NCBI RefSeq assembly: GCF_003369575.1
Contig: NZ_PIOC01000010.1
Location: 213,376 to 277,375 of the forward strand
Direction of reading: 5' to 3'
DNA from: Oceanobacillus arenosus
GTDB lineage: Bacteria > Bacillota > Bacilli > Bacillales > Amphibacillaceae
Length of the DNA: 64,000 bases
Shown: positions 16,471 through 26,777 of the stretch, piece by piece
Layout of the letters: every line of letters starts with the position of its first letter
How positions within the stretch are numbered: position 1 is the stretch's first letter
The notes under the pieces: model-generated
Databases searched by the model: none
Told to the model about the DNA's origin: nothing
What the model saw: the letters and a program-made list of their open reading frames with translations, nothing else
Translations under genes and position numbers: made by a program

Positions 16471-18696
16471 ATGTCACAACATAAAATTAATCCAGAGCAA
16501 ATTGGAAACGAGAAGATTTATAGAGAAATGGGATTGACAGACCAAGAATATGAAATGGCAAAAGAAGCTTTAAAGCGTCAACCCAACTATACCGAAACAG
16601 GAATTTTCTCTGTTATGTGGTCTGAGCATTGCAGCTATAAAACCTCGAAACCATTACTTAAGAGGTTCCCTACAAAGGGTAAACATGTATTACAAGGACC
16701 TGGTGAAGGTGCTGGAGTTGTCGATATCGGTGATAATCAAGCAGTTGTATTCAAAATTGAAAGCCATAATAGTCCTTCAGCAGTAGAACCATTTGAAGGT
16801 GCTGCAACAGGTGTTGGCGGAATCGTTCGTGATGTATTTTCCATGGGTGCAAAGCCAATTGCTGCACTGAACTCACTGCGTTTTGGCAATTTAGATAATG
16901 ACCATACAAAAATGTTATTTTCAGAAGTTGTTCGTGGGATTGCTAGTTATGGAAATGTTATTGAGGTTCCAACGGTTGGCGGTGAAGTTCAGTTCGACGC
17001 ACAATATGAAGAAAATCCACTCGTAAATGCAATGATTGTTGGACTTGTTAATCATGAGGACGTGCAAAAGGGAATTGCTGCAGGTGTTGGAAATACGGTC
17101 ATCTATGCTGGTGGTGACACAGGGAAAGACGGTATTCATGGTGCAACTTTTTCTTCTGATGTTGTCGATGGAGGACAAGAAGAAAATTCTTCTGCAGTCG
17201 CAATCGGCGATCCACATATCGGCAAGAAGCTAATCGCAGCATGTTTAGAAGTGATTCATTCCGATGCATTAGTAGGAATTCAAGACATGGGTGCGGCTGG
17301 ATTAACTTCATCTGCAAGTGAAATGGCGGCGAAAGCAGGAACAGGAATTGAAATGAATCTTGACCTCGTGCCACAACGTGAAGCAGGAATGAATGCATAT
17401 GAAATCATGCTTTCCGAATCACAGGAACGGATGCTGCTTGTAGTTAAAAAAGGGCAAGAGCAGGAAATCCTAGATATTTTTGCGAAGCATGATGTCGATG
17501 CAGCAATTGTCGGGGAAGTAATTGAAGATAAAGCTTTCCGCATTAAGCAGCATGGCGAGCTAGTAGCAGATATCCCTGTATCTGCACTAACAGATGATGC
17601 GCCTGTATATCATTTGCCATCACAAGAAGCTGCATATTATAAAAAGTTTCAAGCAATCGAAAATACTGTACCACAGGTTGGTGATCATCAGGAAATGCTC
17701 CGAAGCTTATTACAGCAGCCAACGATTGCGAATAAAGAATGGGCATACAAGCAATATGATTCAAAAGCACAAGGAAACACAATTGCAGGACCAGGCTCTG
17801 ATGCAGCAATTGTAGGAATTGAAGGTACAGACAAAGCAATTGCGATGACGACGGATTGTAATTCCCGTTACATTTACTTAGACCCTGAGGTTGGTGGAAA
17901 GATTGCTGTTGCTGAAGCAGCTCGTAATCTCGTTTGCTCTGGCGCGAAGCCATTGGCGATTACAGATGGCTTGAATTACGGAAACCCTACAAGTCCCGAA
18001 GTATTTTGGCAAATGGAGAAGAGTATCGATGGTATCAGTGAAGCATGTTTAGCACTTGAAACACCTGTTATTAGTGGAAATGTTTCGCTTTATAATCAAT
18101 CTAAAGGGGAAGCAATCCTGCCAACACCAATCATTGGCATGGTCGGGCTAATTGAAAATACAACGCATGTAACAGCGAATCACTTCCAAGAAGATGGTGA
18201 CCTTGTTTACTTAATCGGTGAGACGCTTCCTGAATTTGGTGGAAGTGAATTGCAAAATATTGTAAAAGGAAATTATTCAGGGAAAGCTCCAGTAATCGAT
18301 TTGGAAGTTGAAGCAACACGACAACAACAGCTTAGCGATGCAATCAAGCAGGGGATCGTACAATCTGCACATGACTTATCTGAAGGTGGATTGGCAGTAG
18401 CTTTAGCGGAAAGTACATTCAATGGCCAGGATCTAGGTGTTCAAGTAAGTCTATCAGGTGAAGCAACTGTAGTATTATTTAGTGAATCACAATCACGATT
18501 TTTAGTAACGGTAAAAGAAGAAAATAAAGCACAATTTGAAAGTTTAATCAGTGATGCAAATCAAATTGGTCTTGTTACAGGCGATGGTAAACTATCAGTC
18601 AATGTAAATGACAAAACAGTAATCGATGATAAGGTTGCGGAACTTCATAAACTATGGAATGAAGCGATTCCTAATTTAGTAGCAGAGAAGCATTAA
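16471..18696 (+). CDS. purL: Phosphoribosylformylglycinamidine synthase subunit PurL
   Basis: The product of about 741 residues, starting [20 protein letters not shown] after GGAGGGAA, is the small-type PurL. It has the [16 protein letters not shown] motif near residue 50, [13 protein letters not shown], and two AIRS-type domain pairs (second around [17 protein letters not shown]). Small PurL needs the separate PurS and glutaminase PurQ to make FGAM from FGAR. Neither is encoded in this operon, which is unusual. The start of the frame upstream at 16420 (TTG) lacks support. Confidence 0.95.
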   Translation: MSQHKINPEQIGNEKIYREMGLTDQEYEMAKEALKRQPNYTETGIFSVMWSEHCSYKTSKPLLKRFPTKGKHVLQGPGEGAGVVDIGDNQAVVFKIESHNSPSAVEPFEGAATGVGGIVRDVFSMGAKPIAALNSLRFGNLDNDHTKMLFSEVVRGIASYGNVIEVPTVGGEVQFDAQYEENPLVNAMIVGLVNHEDVQKGIAAGVGNTVIYAGGDTGKDGIHGATFSSDVVDGGQEENSSAVAIGDPHIGKKLIAACLEVIHSDALVGIQDMGAAGLTSSASEMAAKAGTGIEMNLDLVPQREAGMNAYEIMLSESQERMLLVVKKGQEQEILDIFAKHDVDAAIVGEVIEDKAFRIKQHGELVADIPVSALTDDAPVYHLPSQEAAYYKKFQAIENTVPQVGDHQEMLRSLLQQPTIANKEWAYKQYDSKAQGNTIAGPGSDAAIVGIEGTDKAIAMTTDCNSRYIYLDPEVGGKIAVAEAARNLVCSGAKPLAITDGLNYGNPTSPEVFWQMEKSIDGISEACLALETPVISGNVSLYNQSKGEAILPTPIIGMVGLIENTTHVTANHFQEDGDLVYLIGETLPEFGGSELQNIVKGNYSGKAPVIDLEVEATRQQQLSDAIKQGIVQSAHDLSEGGLAVALAESTFNGQDLGVQVSLSGEATVVLFSESQSRFLVTVKEENKAQFESLISDANQIGLVTGDGKLSVNVNDKTVIDDKVAELHKLWNEAIPNLVAEKH

Positions 18697-18761
18697 TTAA
18701 AGGAATAAGCCAGGCTAATATTTATTTGCTTCGTGACCTTGAATAAAGTTTCAAGGAGCAA

Positions 18762-20168
18762 TTGGTCTATAAATCTGGGGAAAAAGAGGAATGCATAATG
18801 TTTGGAATTTGGGGGCATGAAAAAGCAGCCGAACTAACGTACTATGGATTACATTCCCTTCAGCATCGTGGACAAGAGGGAGCTGGAATCGTTGTTAGTA
18901 GTGGGGAAAAACTAGAGCTTCATAAGGATACGGGATTAGTTAATGATGTTTTCACGCGTGCAAATTTCCCCGATCTCTTAGGAAATGCTGCAATTGGTCA
19001 TGTTCGATATTCCACCAATGGGGCGAAGGGGATCGATAATGTACAACCATTATTGTTCCGGTCGCAAACGGGAAGTATGGCACTCGCTTTAGAAGGGTAC
19101 ATCATGAACGGACAAGAGCTTAGGCGTGAGCTTGAGAACGAAGGAAGTATTCTGCAAACCTCATCAGATACAGAATTACTTGCACATTTAATTCGCAGGA
19201 ATGGGCATGAGGTCAGTGAAGAAACCATTGCAAGTGCATTACAATTGTTTGTCGGTGCATATGCATATTTAATTATTAAGGAAGATAAAATGTATGCAGC
19301 CCTTGACGCCTCAGGAATTCGCGCATTGTCAATTGGGAGATTAGGAGATTCCTATGTTGTAGCGTCGGAAACCTGTGCATTTGACCAAATCGGCGCGACA
19401 TTTGAACGAGAAGTTATGCCAGGTGAACTCGTTACGATTAGTAATGAGGGAATAAAGTCTACAAGATTTGCAATTCGCGAGCCGCGGAAGATGTGTGCGA
19501 TGGAATATGTTTATTTATCAAGACCAGATAGCGACGTGAATTATGTGAATGTTCATGCATCTCGCAAGCGCATGGGCAAGGAATTAGCGAAGGAAGCCCC
19601 AGCTGATGGAGATATTGTAATTGGTGTTCCAGATTCCAGTATTTCAGCTGCAATTGGCTATGCAGAGCAATGCGGTCTGCCATACGAAATGGGAATAATC
19701 AAGAATCGTTACGTTGGTCGGACGTTTATCCAGCCATCACAAGAATTACGTGAGCAAGGGGTAAGGATGAAGCTGGCACCTGTTCGCGGAATTGTTGAAG
19801 GGAAACGGATCATCATGATTGACGATTCGATTGTACGTGGAACGACGAGTAAGCGAATTGTCCATATGCTGAAAGCAGCAGGGGCAAAAGAAGTGCATGT
19901 TCGTATTGCCTCACCGTCGATACAGCATCCATGCCATTATGGGATCGACATGTCAACAAGAGAAGAATTAATTGCAGCCAATCATACCGAAGAAGAAATA
20001 GCAAAGATTATTGGTGCAGATAGCATTGCATTTCTATCGGATACAGGACTTGAGGAGGCAATCGTTAAAGATAAAACGATCAATCAAGGCGTATGCATGG
20101 CATGTATGACAGGAAAATATCCAGTCATGGAAAATGAGAAAATAGATAGTAAGTTTACAACGCATTAA
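18762..20168 (+). CDS. purF: Amidophosphoribosyltransferase
   Basis: The 468-residue enzyme catalyses the first committed step, PRPP plus glutamine to phosphoribosylamine. The nucleophile Cys is in EECIMFGIWGHE, so translation must begin upstream of it. TTG 18762 (after AAGGAG) gives a 10-residue propeptide, MVYKSGEKEE, matching the short cleaved propeptide of Bacillus PurF. The glutaminase region has YGLHSLQHRGQEGAGIV, the PRPP loop IIMIDDSIVRGTTS. Probable 4Fe-4S cysteines are in RKMCAMEYVY, IQHPCHYG and GVCMACMTGK. Only 3 nt separate AAGGAG from TTG, so initiation may be weak. Confidence 0.95.
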   Translation: MVYKSGEKEECIMFGIWGHEKAAELTYYGLHSLQHRGQEGAGIVVSSGEKLELHKDTGLVNDVFTRANFPDLLGNAAIGHVRYSTNGAKGIDNVQPLLFRSQTGSMALALEGYIMNGQELRRELENEGSILQTSSDTELLAHLIRRNGHEVSEETIASALQLFVGAYAYLIIKEDKMYAALDASGIRALSIGRLGDSYVVASETCAFDQIGATFEREVMPGELVTISNEGIKSTRFAIREPRKMCAMEYVYLSRPDSDVNYVNVHASRKRMGKELAKEAPADGDIVIGVPDSSISAAIGYAEQCGLPYEMGIIKNRYVGRTFIQPSQELREQGVRMKLAPVRGIVEGKRIIMIDDSIVRGTTSKRIVHMLKAAGAKEVHVRIASPSIQHPCHYGIDMSTREELIAANHTEEEIAKIIGADSIAFLSDTGLEEAIVKDKTINQGVCMACMTGKYPVMENEKIDSKFTTH

Positions 20169-20194
20169 TATAGAAGAGGATGTGTCATCATATC

Positions 20195-21214
20195 ATGTCA
20201 GATGTTTATAAGGAAGCTGGGGTAGATGTAGAAAAGGGTTATGAAGCTGTCGAGCGGATGAAGAAGCATATCGCAAAAACGACTCGGCCTGAAGTATTAG
20301 GCGGCATTGGTTCATTTGCAGGGCTATTTGATTTAACAAACTTTAATTATAAAGAGCCTGTGATGGTTTCTGGAACAGATGGCGTGGGAACGAAGCTGAA
20401 GCTTGCCTTTCAATTAGATAAACATGATTCTGTTGGCATTGATCTCGTTGCAATGTGTGCGAATGATATTGTTGCCCAAGGTGCGCAGCCACTATTTTTC
20501 CTTGATTATATTGCTTGTGGAAAAAATGAGCCGGAGCGGATTGAACAAATCGTTGCAGGTGTTGCCACTGGATGTGTAGAAGCAGGTGCAGCATTAATTG
20601 GCGGAGAAACTGCAGAAATGCCAGGGATGTATCAGGATAATGAATATGATCTAGCAGGCTTCGTTGTTGGCATTGCGGAGAAATCAAAGCTTATTACTGG
20701 GGAATCGATTGAAGCAGGTGATGTTGTGATTGGGCTAGCATCAAGTGGCATTCATTCGAATGGCTATTCACTCGTACGGAAAATCATCAATGCACTTGAT
20801 TTGAATCAAACATATGAAGGATTATCCCAGCCGCTTGGCGAGTCATTACTTACACCAACGAAAATTTATGCGAAACCGGTAGCAGCAGTTCTAGAAAAGA
20901 TAGAGATAAAAGGGATTTCGCATATTACCGGTGGGGGTTTTTATGAAAACTTCCCACGAATGATGCCAGCAGGACTAGGGGTAGAACTCGCAAAAAATAG
21001 TTGGGATCTTCCAGAAATTTTCCCGTTCTTACAAGAAAAAGGTGCAATACCGGAGAAAGAAATGTACGGCGTATTTAATATGGGGATTGGTATGGCATTA
21101 GTTGTGGCAGAAAAAGATGTTGATAGTACCATCGCTATCCTTGAAGAAAAAGGGGGAAAAGCAACAGCAATCGGCAAGGTAGTCGCGAATGAAGGGGTGC
21201 ATTTCACATCATGA
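20195..21214 (+). CDS. purM: Phosphoribosylformylglycinamidine cyclo-ligase (AIR synthetase)
   Basis: Starting [20 protein letters not shown] at ATG 20195, the product of about 339 residues has the AIRS signatures [31 protein letters not shown] and [11 protein letters not shown]. It makes AIR from FGAM. The frame is open five codons further upstream to ATG 20180, but that ATG overlaps the GAAGAGGA ribosome site. Ends overlapping purN by 4 bp. Confidence 0.95.
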   Translation: MSDVYKEAGVDVEKGYEAVERMKKHIAKTTRPEVLGGIGSFAGLFDLTNFNYKEPVMVSGTDGVGTKLKLAFQLDKHDSVGIDLVAMCANDIVAQGAQPLFFLDYIACGKNEPERIEQIVAGVATGCVEAGAALIGGETAEMPGMYQDNEYDLAGFVVGIAEKSKLITGESIEAGDVVIGLASSGIHSNGYSLVRKIINALDLNQTYEGLSQPLGESLLTPTKIYAKPVAAVLEKIEIKGISHITGGGFYENFPRMMPAGLGVELAKNSWDLPEIFPFLQEKGAIPEKEMYGVFNMGIGMALVVAEKDVDSTIAILEEKGGKATAIGKVVANEGVHFTS

Positions 21215-21777
21215 GCAAGGTGAGGGCAGCGGTATTTGCATCTGGGACAGGGAGTAATTTCCAAGCAATAATAGAAGCTAGAGATTTAGCTTGTGAAATT
21301 GTTCTACTGATTTGTGACAAGCAAAATGCCTTTGTTATTGAGATAGCAGAGAAATATCAGATTCCAACGTTCGTTTTTAATGCAAAGGAATTTGCATCAA
21401 AACAAGCATATGAAGCGAAAATCGTAGACGAACTAAGAAAAAAAGAAGTATCGTGGATTTTCCTTGCAGGCTATATGCGAATTGTTGGTTCAACATTATT
21501 ACAAGCATTTCCCGGAAAAATCGTAAACATTCATCCGTCATTATTACCGGATTTTCCAGGAAAGGATGCAATCGGGCAAGCATATCAAGCGGGGGTCAAT
21601 ACAACTGGTGTAACGGTACATTATATTGATGAAGGAATTGATACGGGTCCAATTATTGCACAGGAATTGGTAGTCGTTTTCAGTGAAGATACAGAAGAGA
21701 CTTTGAAAATGAAAATTCAAGAAGTAGAACATCAACTATATCCAAGCGTAATTAATCAACTTTTACAAACAAAGTGA
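21211..21777 (+). CDS. purN: Phosphoribosylglycinamide formyltransferase
   Basis: The 188-residue protein shows [12 protein letters not shown] at the start and [19 protein letters not shown], the substrate and catalytic motif of folate-dependent GAR transformylase. [20 protein letters not shown] follows. It uses 10-formyl-tetrahydrofolate to formylate GAR. Its ATG overlaps the purM stop (ATGA), indicating coupled translation. Confidence 0.95.
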   Translation: MSKVRAAVFASGTGSNFQAIIEARDLACEIVLLICDKQNAFVIEIAEKYQIPTFVFNAKEFASKQAYEAKIVDELRKKEVSWIFLAGYMRIVGSTLLQAFPGKIVNIHPSLLPDFPGKDAIGQAYQAGVNTTGVTVHYIDEGIDTGPIIAQELVVVFSEDTEETLKMKIQEVEHQLYPSVINQLLQTK

Positions 21778-21790
21778 GGGCTAACATATA

Positions 21791-23326
21791 ATGAAGAAAC
21801 GTGCATTAATTAGTGTTTCAAATAAGGATAATTTGCAAGCATTTGCTAAAGGCCTTGATCAATTAGGCTACGAGATTATCTCAACAGGTGGCGGAACATT
21901 CCAAACGATTAAGGATGCTGGTGTCGAGCCAATCCTAGTAGAAGAAATCACAGGATTTCCGGAAATTATGGATGGTCGTGTAAAAACATTACATCCGCTT
22001 GTCCATGGAGGAATTCTAGCGAAACGTGCAAATGAAGCACATATGAAGCAAATGGCAGAAAATAATATTGAACCGATTGATATTATTGTCGTGAACCTTT
22101 ATCCATTCAAAGAAACGCTGGAAAAGATAAGCGTATCGAAAGAAGAAATCATTGAAAATATTGATATTGGTGGACCGACAATGCTTCGAGCGGCTGCGAA
22201 GAACTTCGAGGACATGATTGTTGTTGTCGATCCAGCAGATTATGAAAGTGTCTTGACAGGATTACGAGATGAAACATTAGATTTTGAAAAGCGCAAACAG
22301 CTTGCAGGGAAAGTGTTCCGTCATACAGCATATTATGATGCAATGATTGCACAGTATTTCATGACGGAAACAAACGAGGAATTCCCTGAAACCTACACCG
22401 TTACATATGAAAAAGTTCAGGATTTACGCTACGGGGAAAATCCGCATCAGCAAGCAGCATTTTATAAAAACCCGATCGTCAACACAATGAGTTTAGCCAC
22501 GGTGAAACAGCTTCATGGAAAGGAATTATCGTATAACAACATTCAAGATGCAAATGCAGCATTAGAAATTTTATCCGAATACAAGGATCCAGCTGCGGTT
22601 GCTGTTAAGCATATGAATCCATGTGGGATTGGTGTTGCAGAAACAATTAATCAAGCCTTCTTAAAAGCGTATGAAGCAGATTCTACGTCTATCTTCGGTG
22701 GAATTGTTGCCTTGAATCGTGAGGTTGATGTGGCAACAGCTGAGAAGCTAAGTGAAATTTTCTTAGAAATTGTGATTGCACCAAGCTTTGCAGATGAAGC
22801 ATTTGCAATTCTTTCCAAAAAGAAAAATATCCGTTTACTGGAATTAGAATTGAATGAAGAAAAGTCGGCAAACCATAAGCTGACAACGGTTGATGGTGGT
22901 GTGCTAATCCAAAGCCGTGACAATGGAAAAGTAGCGGCAACTGATTTAAAGGTTGCGACTAAACGTGAACCAACAGAACAAGAAATAGCAGATTTATTGT
23001 TCGGCTGGAAAGCTGTAAAGCATGTGAAGTCCAATGCAATTGTGCTTGCGAAGGATAATCAAACAATCGGTGTTGGTGCAGGGCAAATGAATCGTGTCGG
23101 CTCAGCAATGATTGCAATTGAACAAGCAGGTGAAAAGGCGAAAGGGTCTGTCATGGCATCTGATGCATATTTCCCTATGCCCGATACGGTAGAAAAGGCA
23201 ATAGAGGCAGGGGTAACTGCAATCATTCAGCCAGGTGGCTCGATTCGTGATCAGGATTCCATTGACGTTTGTGATGCGCATGGAATTGCAATGGTTTATA
23301 CAGGAATGCGTCATTTTAAACATTAA
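21791..23326 (+). CDS. purH: Bifunctional AICAR formyltransferase / IMP cyclohydrolase
   Basis: This 511-residue enzyme carries an N-terminal MGS-like IMP cyclohydrolase domain ([34 protein letters not shown]) and a C-terminal transformylase domain with [17 protein letters not shown] and [16 protein letters not shown]. It carries out the last two steps to IMP. It starts 13 bp after purN following GTGAGGG. Full length for the family. Confidence 0.95.
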   Translation: MKKRALISVSNKDNLQAFAKGLDQLGYEIISTGGGTFQTIKDAGVEPILVEEITGFPEIMDGRVKTLHPLVHGGILAKRANEAHMKQMAENNIEPIDIIVVNLYPFKETLEKISVSKEEIIENIDIGGPTMLRAAAKNFEDMIVVVDPADYESVLTGLRDETLDFEKRKQLAGKVFRHTAYYDAMIAQYFMTETNEEFPETYTVTYEKVQDLRYGENPHQQAAFYKNPIVNTMSLATVKQLHGKELSYNNIQDANAALEILSEYKDPAAVAVKHMNPCGIGVAETINQAFLKAYEADSTSIFGGIVALNREVDVATAEKLSEIFLEIVIAPSFADEAFAILSKKKNIRLLELELNEEKSANHKLTTVDGGVLIQSRDNGKVAATDLKVATKREPTEQEIADLLFGWKAVKHVKSNAIVLAKDNQTIGVGAGQMNRVGSAMIAIEQAGEKAKGSVMASDAYFPMPDTVEKAIEAGVTAIIQPGGSIRDQDSIDVCDAHGIAMVYTGMRHFKH

Positions 23327-23357
23327 TAAAAATTCCGATTAAAAGGAGGTATTCTTG

Positions 23358-24605
23358 ATGAATGTATTAGTAGTCGGTCGTGGCGGACGTGAGCATAGTA
23401 TTGTGATGAAGCTTGCTGAGAGTGCACGAATTACAAACCTATATGTCGCTCCGGGAAATGGGGGCATGAGTGGACAGGCAAAGATTATCGCGATTGATGA
23501 AATGGATATTGAAGGATTAGTAAAATTTGCGAAGGAAGCAGCAATTGATCTGACAATCGTCGGGCCAGAAGCGCCACTTAATGCAGGCATTGCTAATCGT
23601 TTCCATGATGCAGGATTAGCTGTCTTTGCCCCAACGAAAGAAGCGGCATTATTAGAAGGCAGCAAACGATTTGCTAAAGAATTTATGGAAAAATATGATA
23701 TTCCAACAGCAGCGTATGCGACATTTACCGATGCTAAAACAGCAAAGGCATATATTGAAACAAAAGGTGCACCGATTGTCATTAAGGCAGATGGACTTGC
23801 AGCAGGGAAAGGTGTTATCGTCGCTGAAACGAAAGAGGATGCACTCCAAGCTGTTGATGATATGCTAATAACCAAAAACTTTGCTAATGCAGGCGCAACA
23901 ATTGTAATTGAGGAATTCCTTGCTGGAAAGGAATTTTCACTAATGGCCTTTGTTCATGAAAATAAAGTGTATCCAATGGTAACAGCAAGGGATCATAAGC
24001 GTGCATATGATCAAGACGAGGGACCGAACACTGGCGGGATGGGGGCATATGCTCCTGTTCCAGATGTAACAGCAGCACATCTAAGCTTTGCAATGGAAAA
24101 TATTTTACAAAAAACGGTGGAGGGTTTGATTGAGGAGGAACGTTCCTTCACTGGTATCCTTTATGCAGGGTTGATCATGACAGAGAATGGTCCAAAGGTA
24201 ATTGAATTTAATACGAGATTCGGTGATCCAGAAACCCAAGTTGTACTTCCGCTATTAAAAAATGATTTACTTCAAGTGTTTCTTGAGGTGTTAACAGGAA
24301 AGGACCCGCAATTAGCATGGGAGGATACTACATGTGTTGGGGTTGTCTTGGCATCAAATGGGTATCCCGGTGCATATAATAAAGGGAGATTAATCCCTTC
24401 TTTCAATACTCGCAGTAACGCATTTATTGTGCATGCAGGTACAATAAATGATGGAGAATCACTTGTGTCTGATGGTGGTCGGGTGCTTTTGGTAGGTGCA
24501 AAGGATACAGCGTTAGCTGGAGCTTCAAGTGCCGTTTACAACGTACTAGCATCAGCAAATGATACGAGTGACTTCTTTTACCGAAAGGATATCGGTAAAG
24601 CGTAA
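23358..24605 (+). CDS. purD: Phosphoribosylamine-glycine ligase
   Basis: The product of about 415 residues begins MNVLVVGRGGREHSIVMKLA (ATG 23358, after AAAGGAGG; the preceding TTG in frame is not needed). ATP-grasp features include KADGLAAGKGVIVAETKED, HKRAYDQDEGPNTGGMGAYA and EFNTRFGDPETQ. It ligates glycine to phosphoribosylamine. It is the last gene of the pur operon, followed by a strong terminator. Confidence 0.95.
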   Translation: MNVLVVGRGGREHSIVMKLAESARITNLYVAPGNGGMSGQAKIIAIDEMDIEGLVKFAKEAAIDLTIVGPEAPLNAGIANRFHDAGLAVFAPTKEAALLEGSKRFAKEFMEKYDIPTAAYATFTDAKTAKAYIETKGAPIVIKADGLAAGKGVIVAETKEDALQAVDDMLITKNFANAGATIVIEEFLAGKEFSLMAFVHENKVYPMVTARDHKRAYDQDEGPNTGGMGAYAPVPDVTAAHLSFAMENILQKTVEGLIEEERSFTGILYAGLIMTENGPKVIEFNTRFGDPETQVVLPLLKNDLLQVFLEVLTGKDPQLAWEDTTCVGVVLASNGYPGAYNKGRLIPSFNTRSNAFIVHAGTINDGESLVSDGGRVLLVGAKDTALAGASSAVYNVLASANDTSDFFYRKDIGKA

Positions 24606-24607
24606 GG

Positions 24608-24660
24608 AATCAACTTACAAGGGTGAGTGAATTCTTCCTTGTAAGTTGATTTTTCTTTCT
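24608..24660 (+). terminator. pur operon terminator
   Basis: AATCAACTTACAAGG (24608-24622) pairs perfectly with CCTTGTAAGTTGATT (24637-24651) and is followed by TTTTCTTTCT. A strong Rho-independent terminator directly after purD. Confidence 0.9.
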
Positions 24661-24758
24661 TTTAAGAAACTGTAATATTATCTAAAAGAACTTTACAACA
24701 CTAAAGCGAAGAATTGTGATAAGATTAATCTAAATTATTATATTGGAGAGTTGATTCT

Positions 24759-26501
24759 ATGTCAGCATATGAATATAATTGGAGAAATCGAGAATTACGG
24801 CATCATGTGAAAGTGGTAGATGGTATAGTGGAGCCTACCCTTATTTTAAAAAATGGCACATACTTGAATATGTTTACAAAACAATGGATAAAAGCAAATA
24901 TTTGGATATATAATGATCGTATTGTCTATGTAGGTGATTTATTTCCTGAGAAATCAGCAACAGCTGAAGTTGTGGATTGCAAAGGGAAGTATCTTGTTCC
25001 AGGATATATTGAGCCACATTCCCATCCATTTCAGTTAACAAATCCAGAGCAATTAGCAAATCACGCCGCAAGATTTGGAACAACGACATTGATTAATGAC
25101 AATCTATTGTGGCATTTTTTGTTAGATAAAAAGAAAGCGTTTTCTATAATTAGTGATATTGAAAAAATTCCATCATCTATGTATTGGTGGGCCCGATTTG
25201 ATTCTCAGACTGCATTGCAGGATGAAGAATCTCTGTTTAACATGGACGATGTATTAGCTTGGATAAAACATCCCGCCGTTGTTCAAGGTGGAGAATTATC
25301 CAGTTGGCCTAGTTTACTAGCGGGGAATGAACGATTATTGTATTGGATGCAAGAAACGGCGAAACGGGGTAAACCAATTGAAGGGCACTTTCCAGGGGCA
25401 TCGGAGAAGACATTAACGAAAATGAAACTCTTAGGTGCAAGCAGCGATCACGAAGCTATGACAGGGGAAGATGTGCTGAAACGGCTGCAGCTAGGCTATC
25501 ATGTTGCACTCCGGAATTCTTCTATTCGACCTGATCTGCCAAAAATAATCGAGCAAATGCTTGAATTGAACCTCACGTCATTTGATAATTTATCCTTTAC
25601 AACCGATGGTTCCACCCCTGAATTTATTGAAAAAGGGCTGATTAATCGTTGTATTGAAATTGCCATTGACAAAGGAATTCCGATTGAGGAAGCATACCGG
25701 ATGGCGAGCTATAATGCTGCAAGACATGTTAATCTAGATGAATATGTCGGAAGTATTGCGCCAGGAAGGACTGCACACATTAATATTCTAGCAAGTAAGG
25801 AAAATCCACATCCTGAAAGTGTGTTAGCAAAAGGAAAGTGGATGGTTAGAGAGGGCAAGATTCAAGAACTTCCTACAATTATCAATTGGAAGAAGTATGG
25901 AATCCGTCCGAATACATACGACTTTGATCTAGATGAGGATGATTTGCAATTTTCGATGCCGATGGGATTGGAAATGGTAAATGATGTGATTGTGAAGCCG
26001 TATACAATTGAAGCAGACGTTTCCTCCGATTTGTTGCCGAGTTCCATTAAAGATGCTTTTCTATTATTAATTGATAAACATGGGAAATGGCGTGTCAATA
26101 CGACAATTCAAGGATTTACCCATAACCTAGGAGCATTAGCCACGACCTTCTCCACAACAGGTGATATTATCTTCATTGGTAAATGTAAACAGGATATCTT
26201 GCTCGCGTGGGAACGCTTGAAAGCAAACGGTGGGGGGATCGTTATTGTCCACGATGGAGAGATATTAGTTGAGTTACCACTGGCGCTAGCAGGGATGATG
26301 TCAGATGTATCGATGGATGAACTAATCAAGCAAGAAAAGCAATTGAAAATCGTTTTAAAGAAATTTGGTTATCATTATAATGATCCAATTTATAGTCTGC
26401 TCTTTTTGTCAGCAACACATTTGCCATATGTTCGAATTACCCAGCAAGGTATTATTGATGTAATGAAAAGAGAAGTCCTCTTCCCAGCCACGATGAGATA
26501 G
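24759..26501 (+). CDS. Adenine deaminase-like amidohydrolase (YerA family)
   Basis: The 580-residue protein has the amidohydrolase metal motif GYIEPHSHPFQLTNP (near residues 85-100), GHFPGASEKTL, GASSDHEAMTGEDVLKRL and SFTTDGSTPEF, the order seen in adenine deaminases. Its length and its position between purD and yerB equal B. subtilis YerA, whose activity is only predicted. It would turn adenine into hypoxanthine in purine salvage. It starts at ATG 24759 after TTGGAGAG. It probably has its own promoter because a terminator separates it from purD. Confidence 0.85.
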   Translation: MSAYEYNWRNRELRHHVKVVDGIVEPTLILKNGTYLNMFTKQWIKANIWIYNDRIVYVGDLFPEKSATAEVVDCKGKYLVPGYIEPHSHPFQLTNPEQLANHAARFGTTTLINDNLLWHFLLDKKKAFSIISDIEKIPSSMYWWARFDSQTALQDEESLFNMDDVLAWIKHPAVVQGGELSSWPSLLAGNERLLYWMQETAKRGKPIEGHFPGASEKTLTKMKLLGASSDHEAMTGEDVLKRLQLGYHVALRNSSIRPDLPKIIEQMLELNLTSFDNLSFTTDGSTPEFIEKGLINRCIEIAIDKGIPIEEAYRMASYNAARHVNLDEYVGSIAPGRTAHINILASKENPHPESVLAKGKWMVREGKIQELPTIINWKKYGIRPNTYDFDLDEDDLQFSMPMGLEMVNDVIVKPYTIEADVSSDLLPSSIKDAFLLLIDKHGKWRVNTTIQGFTHNLGALATTFSTTGDIIFIGKCKQDILLAWERLKANGGGIVIVHDGEILVELPLALAGMMSDVSMDELIKQEKQLKIVLKKFGYHYNDPIYSLLFLSATHLPYVRITQQGIIDVMKREVLFPATMR

Positions 26502-26504
26502 CAT

Positions 26505-26673
26505 ATAATAGGAAAAGCGAAAGAGCCTATTTAGCGACGTACGGACTGGACTGAGCCGGAGGAGATAAAGGAAACTGTTTGGGAGCTTAGGCGAATCGAT
26601 GTTGACTTTATCGTACGGAGGTGAGGGAAGTCTCGCTAGTCGGTGGGCTCTGGAGCTGGATAATAGGAAAAGC
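26505..26673 (+). repeat. Structured intergenic element flanked by 14-bp direct repeats
   Basis: ATAATAGGAAAAGC occurs at 26505-26518 and again at 26660-26673. Between them, GAGCC plus TTAGCGACGTACGG near the left end faces CGTACGG, TCTCGCT and GGGCTC near the right end, so the ends can pair. The G-rich middle (GAGCCGGAGGAGATAAAGG) differs from nearby DNA. It has no coding capacity. It may be a MITE-like element or a structured repeat. Confidence 0.65.
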
Positions 26674-26720
26674 AATCAGGCATTTGAACAGGAGAAACTT
26701 TCCGATTGATATGTCTAGTG

Positions 26721-26764
26721 AAGGCTGTCACCTAAAGACTTGATGACAACCAAGTTTTCTAAGA
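26721..26764 (+). repeat. Short intergenic repeat, copy 2 (upstream of yerB)
   Basis: AAGGCTGTCACC, TGATGACAACCAAGT and TTCTAAG align with the block at 1014-1056. It lies just before the yerB ribosome site, as copy 1 lies before that of livM. The hairpin arms are GTCACC and GATGAC. Confidence 0.6.
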
Positions 26765-26777
26765 AGGTGTTGGGAGC

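Noticed and set aside
16921-17953. Long antisense frames inside purL (and similar ones in purH, purD, ligA and gatB)
   Set aside because: They lack ribosome sites, have low-complexity composition and lie opposite well-conserved enzymes, so they are shadows of the coding strand.
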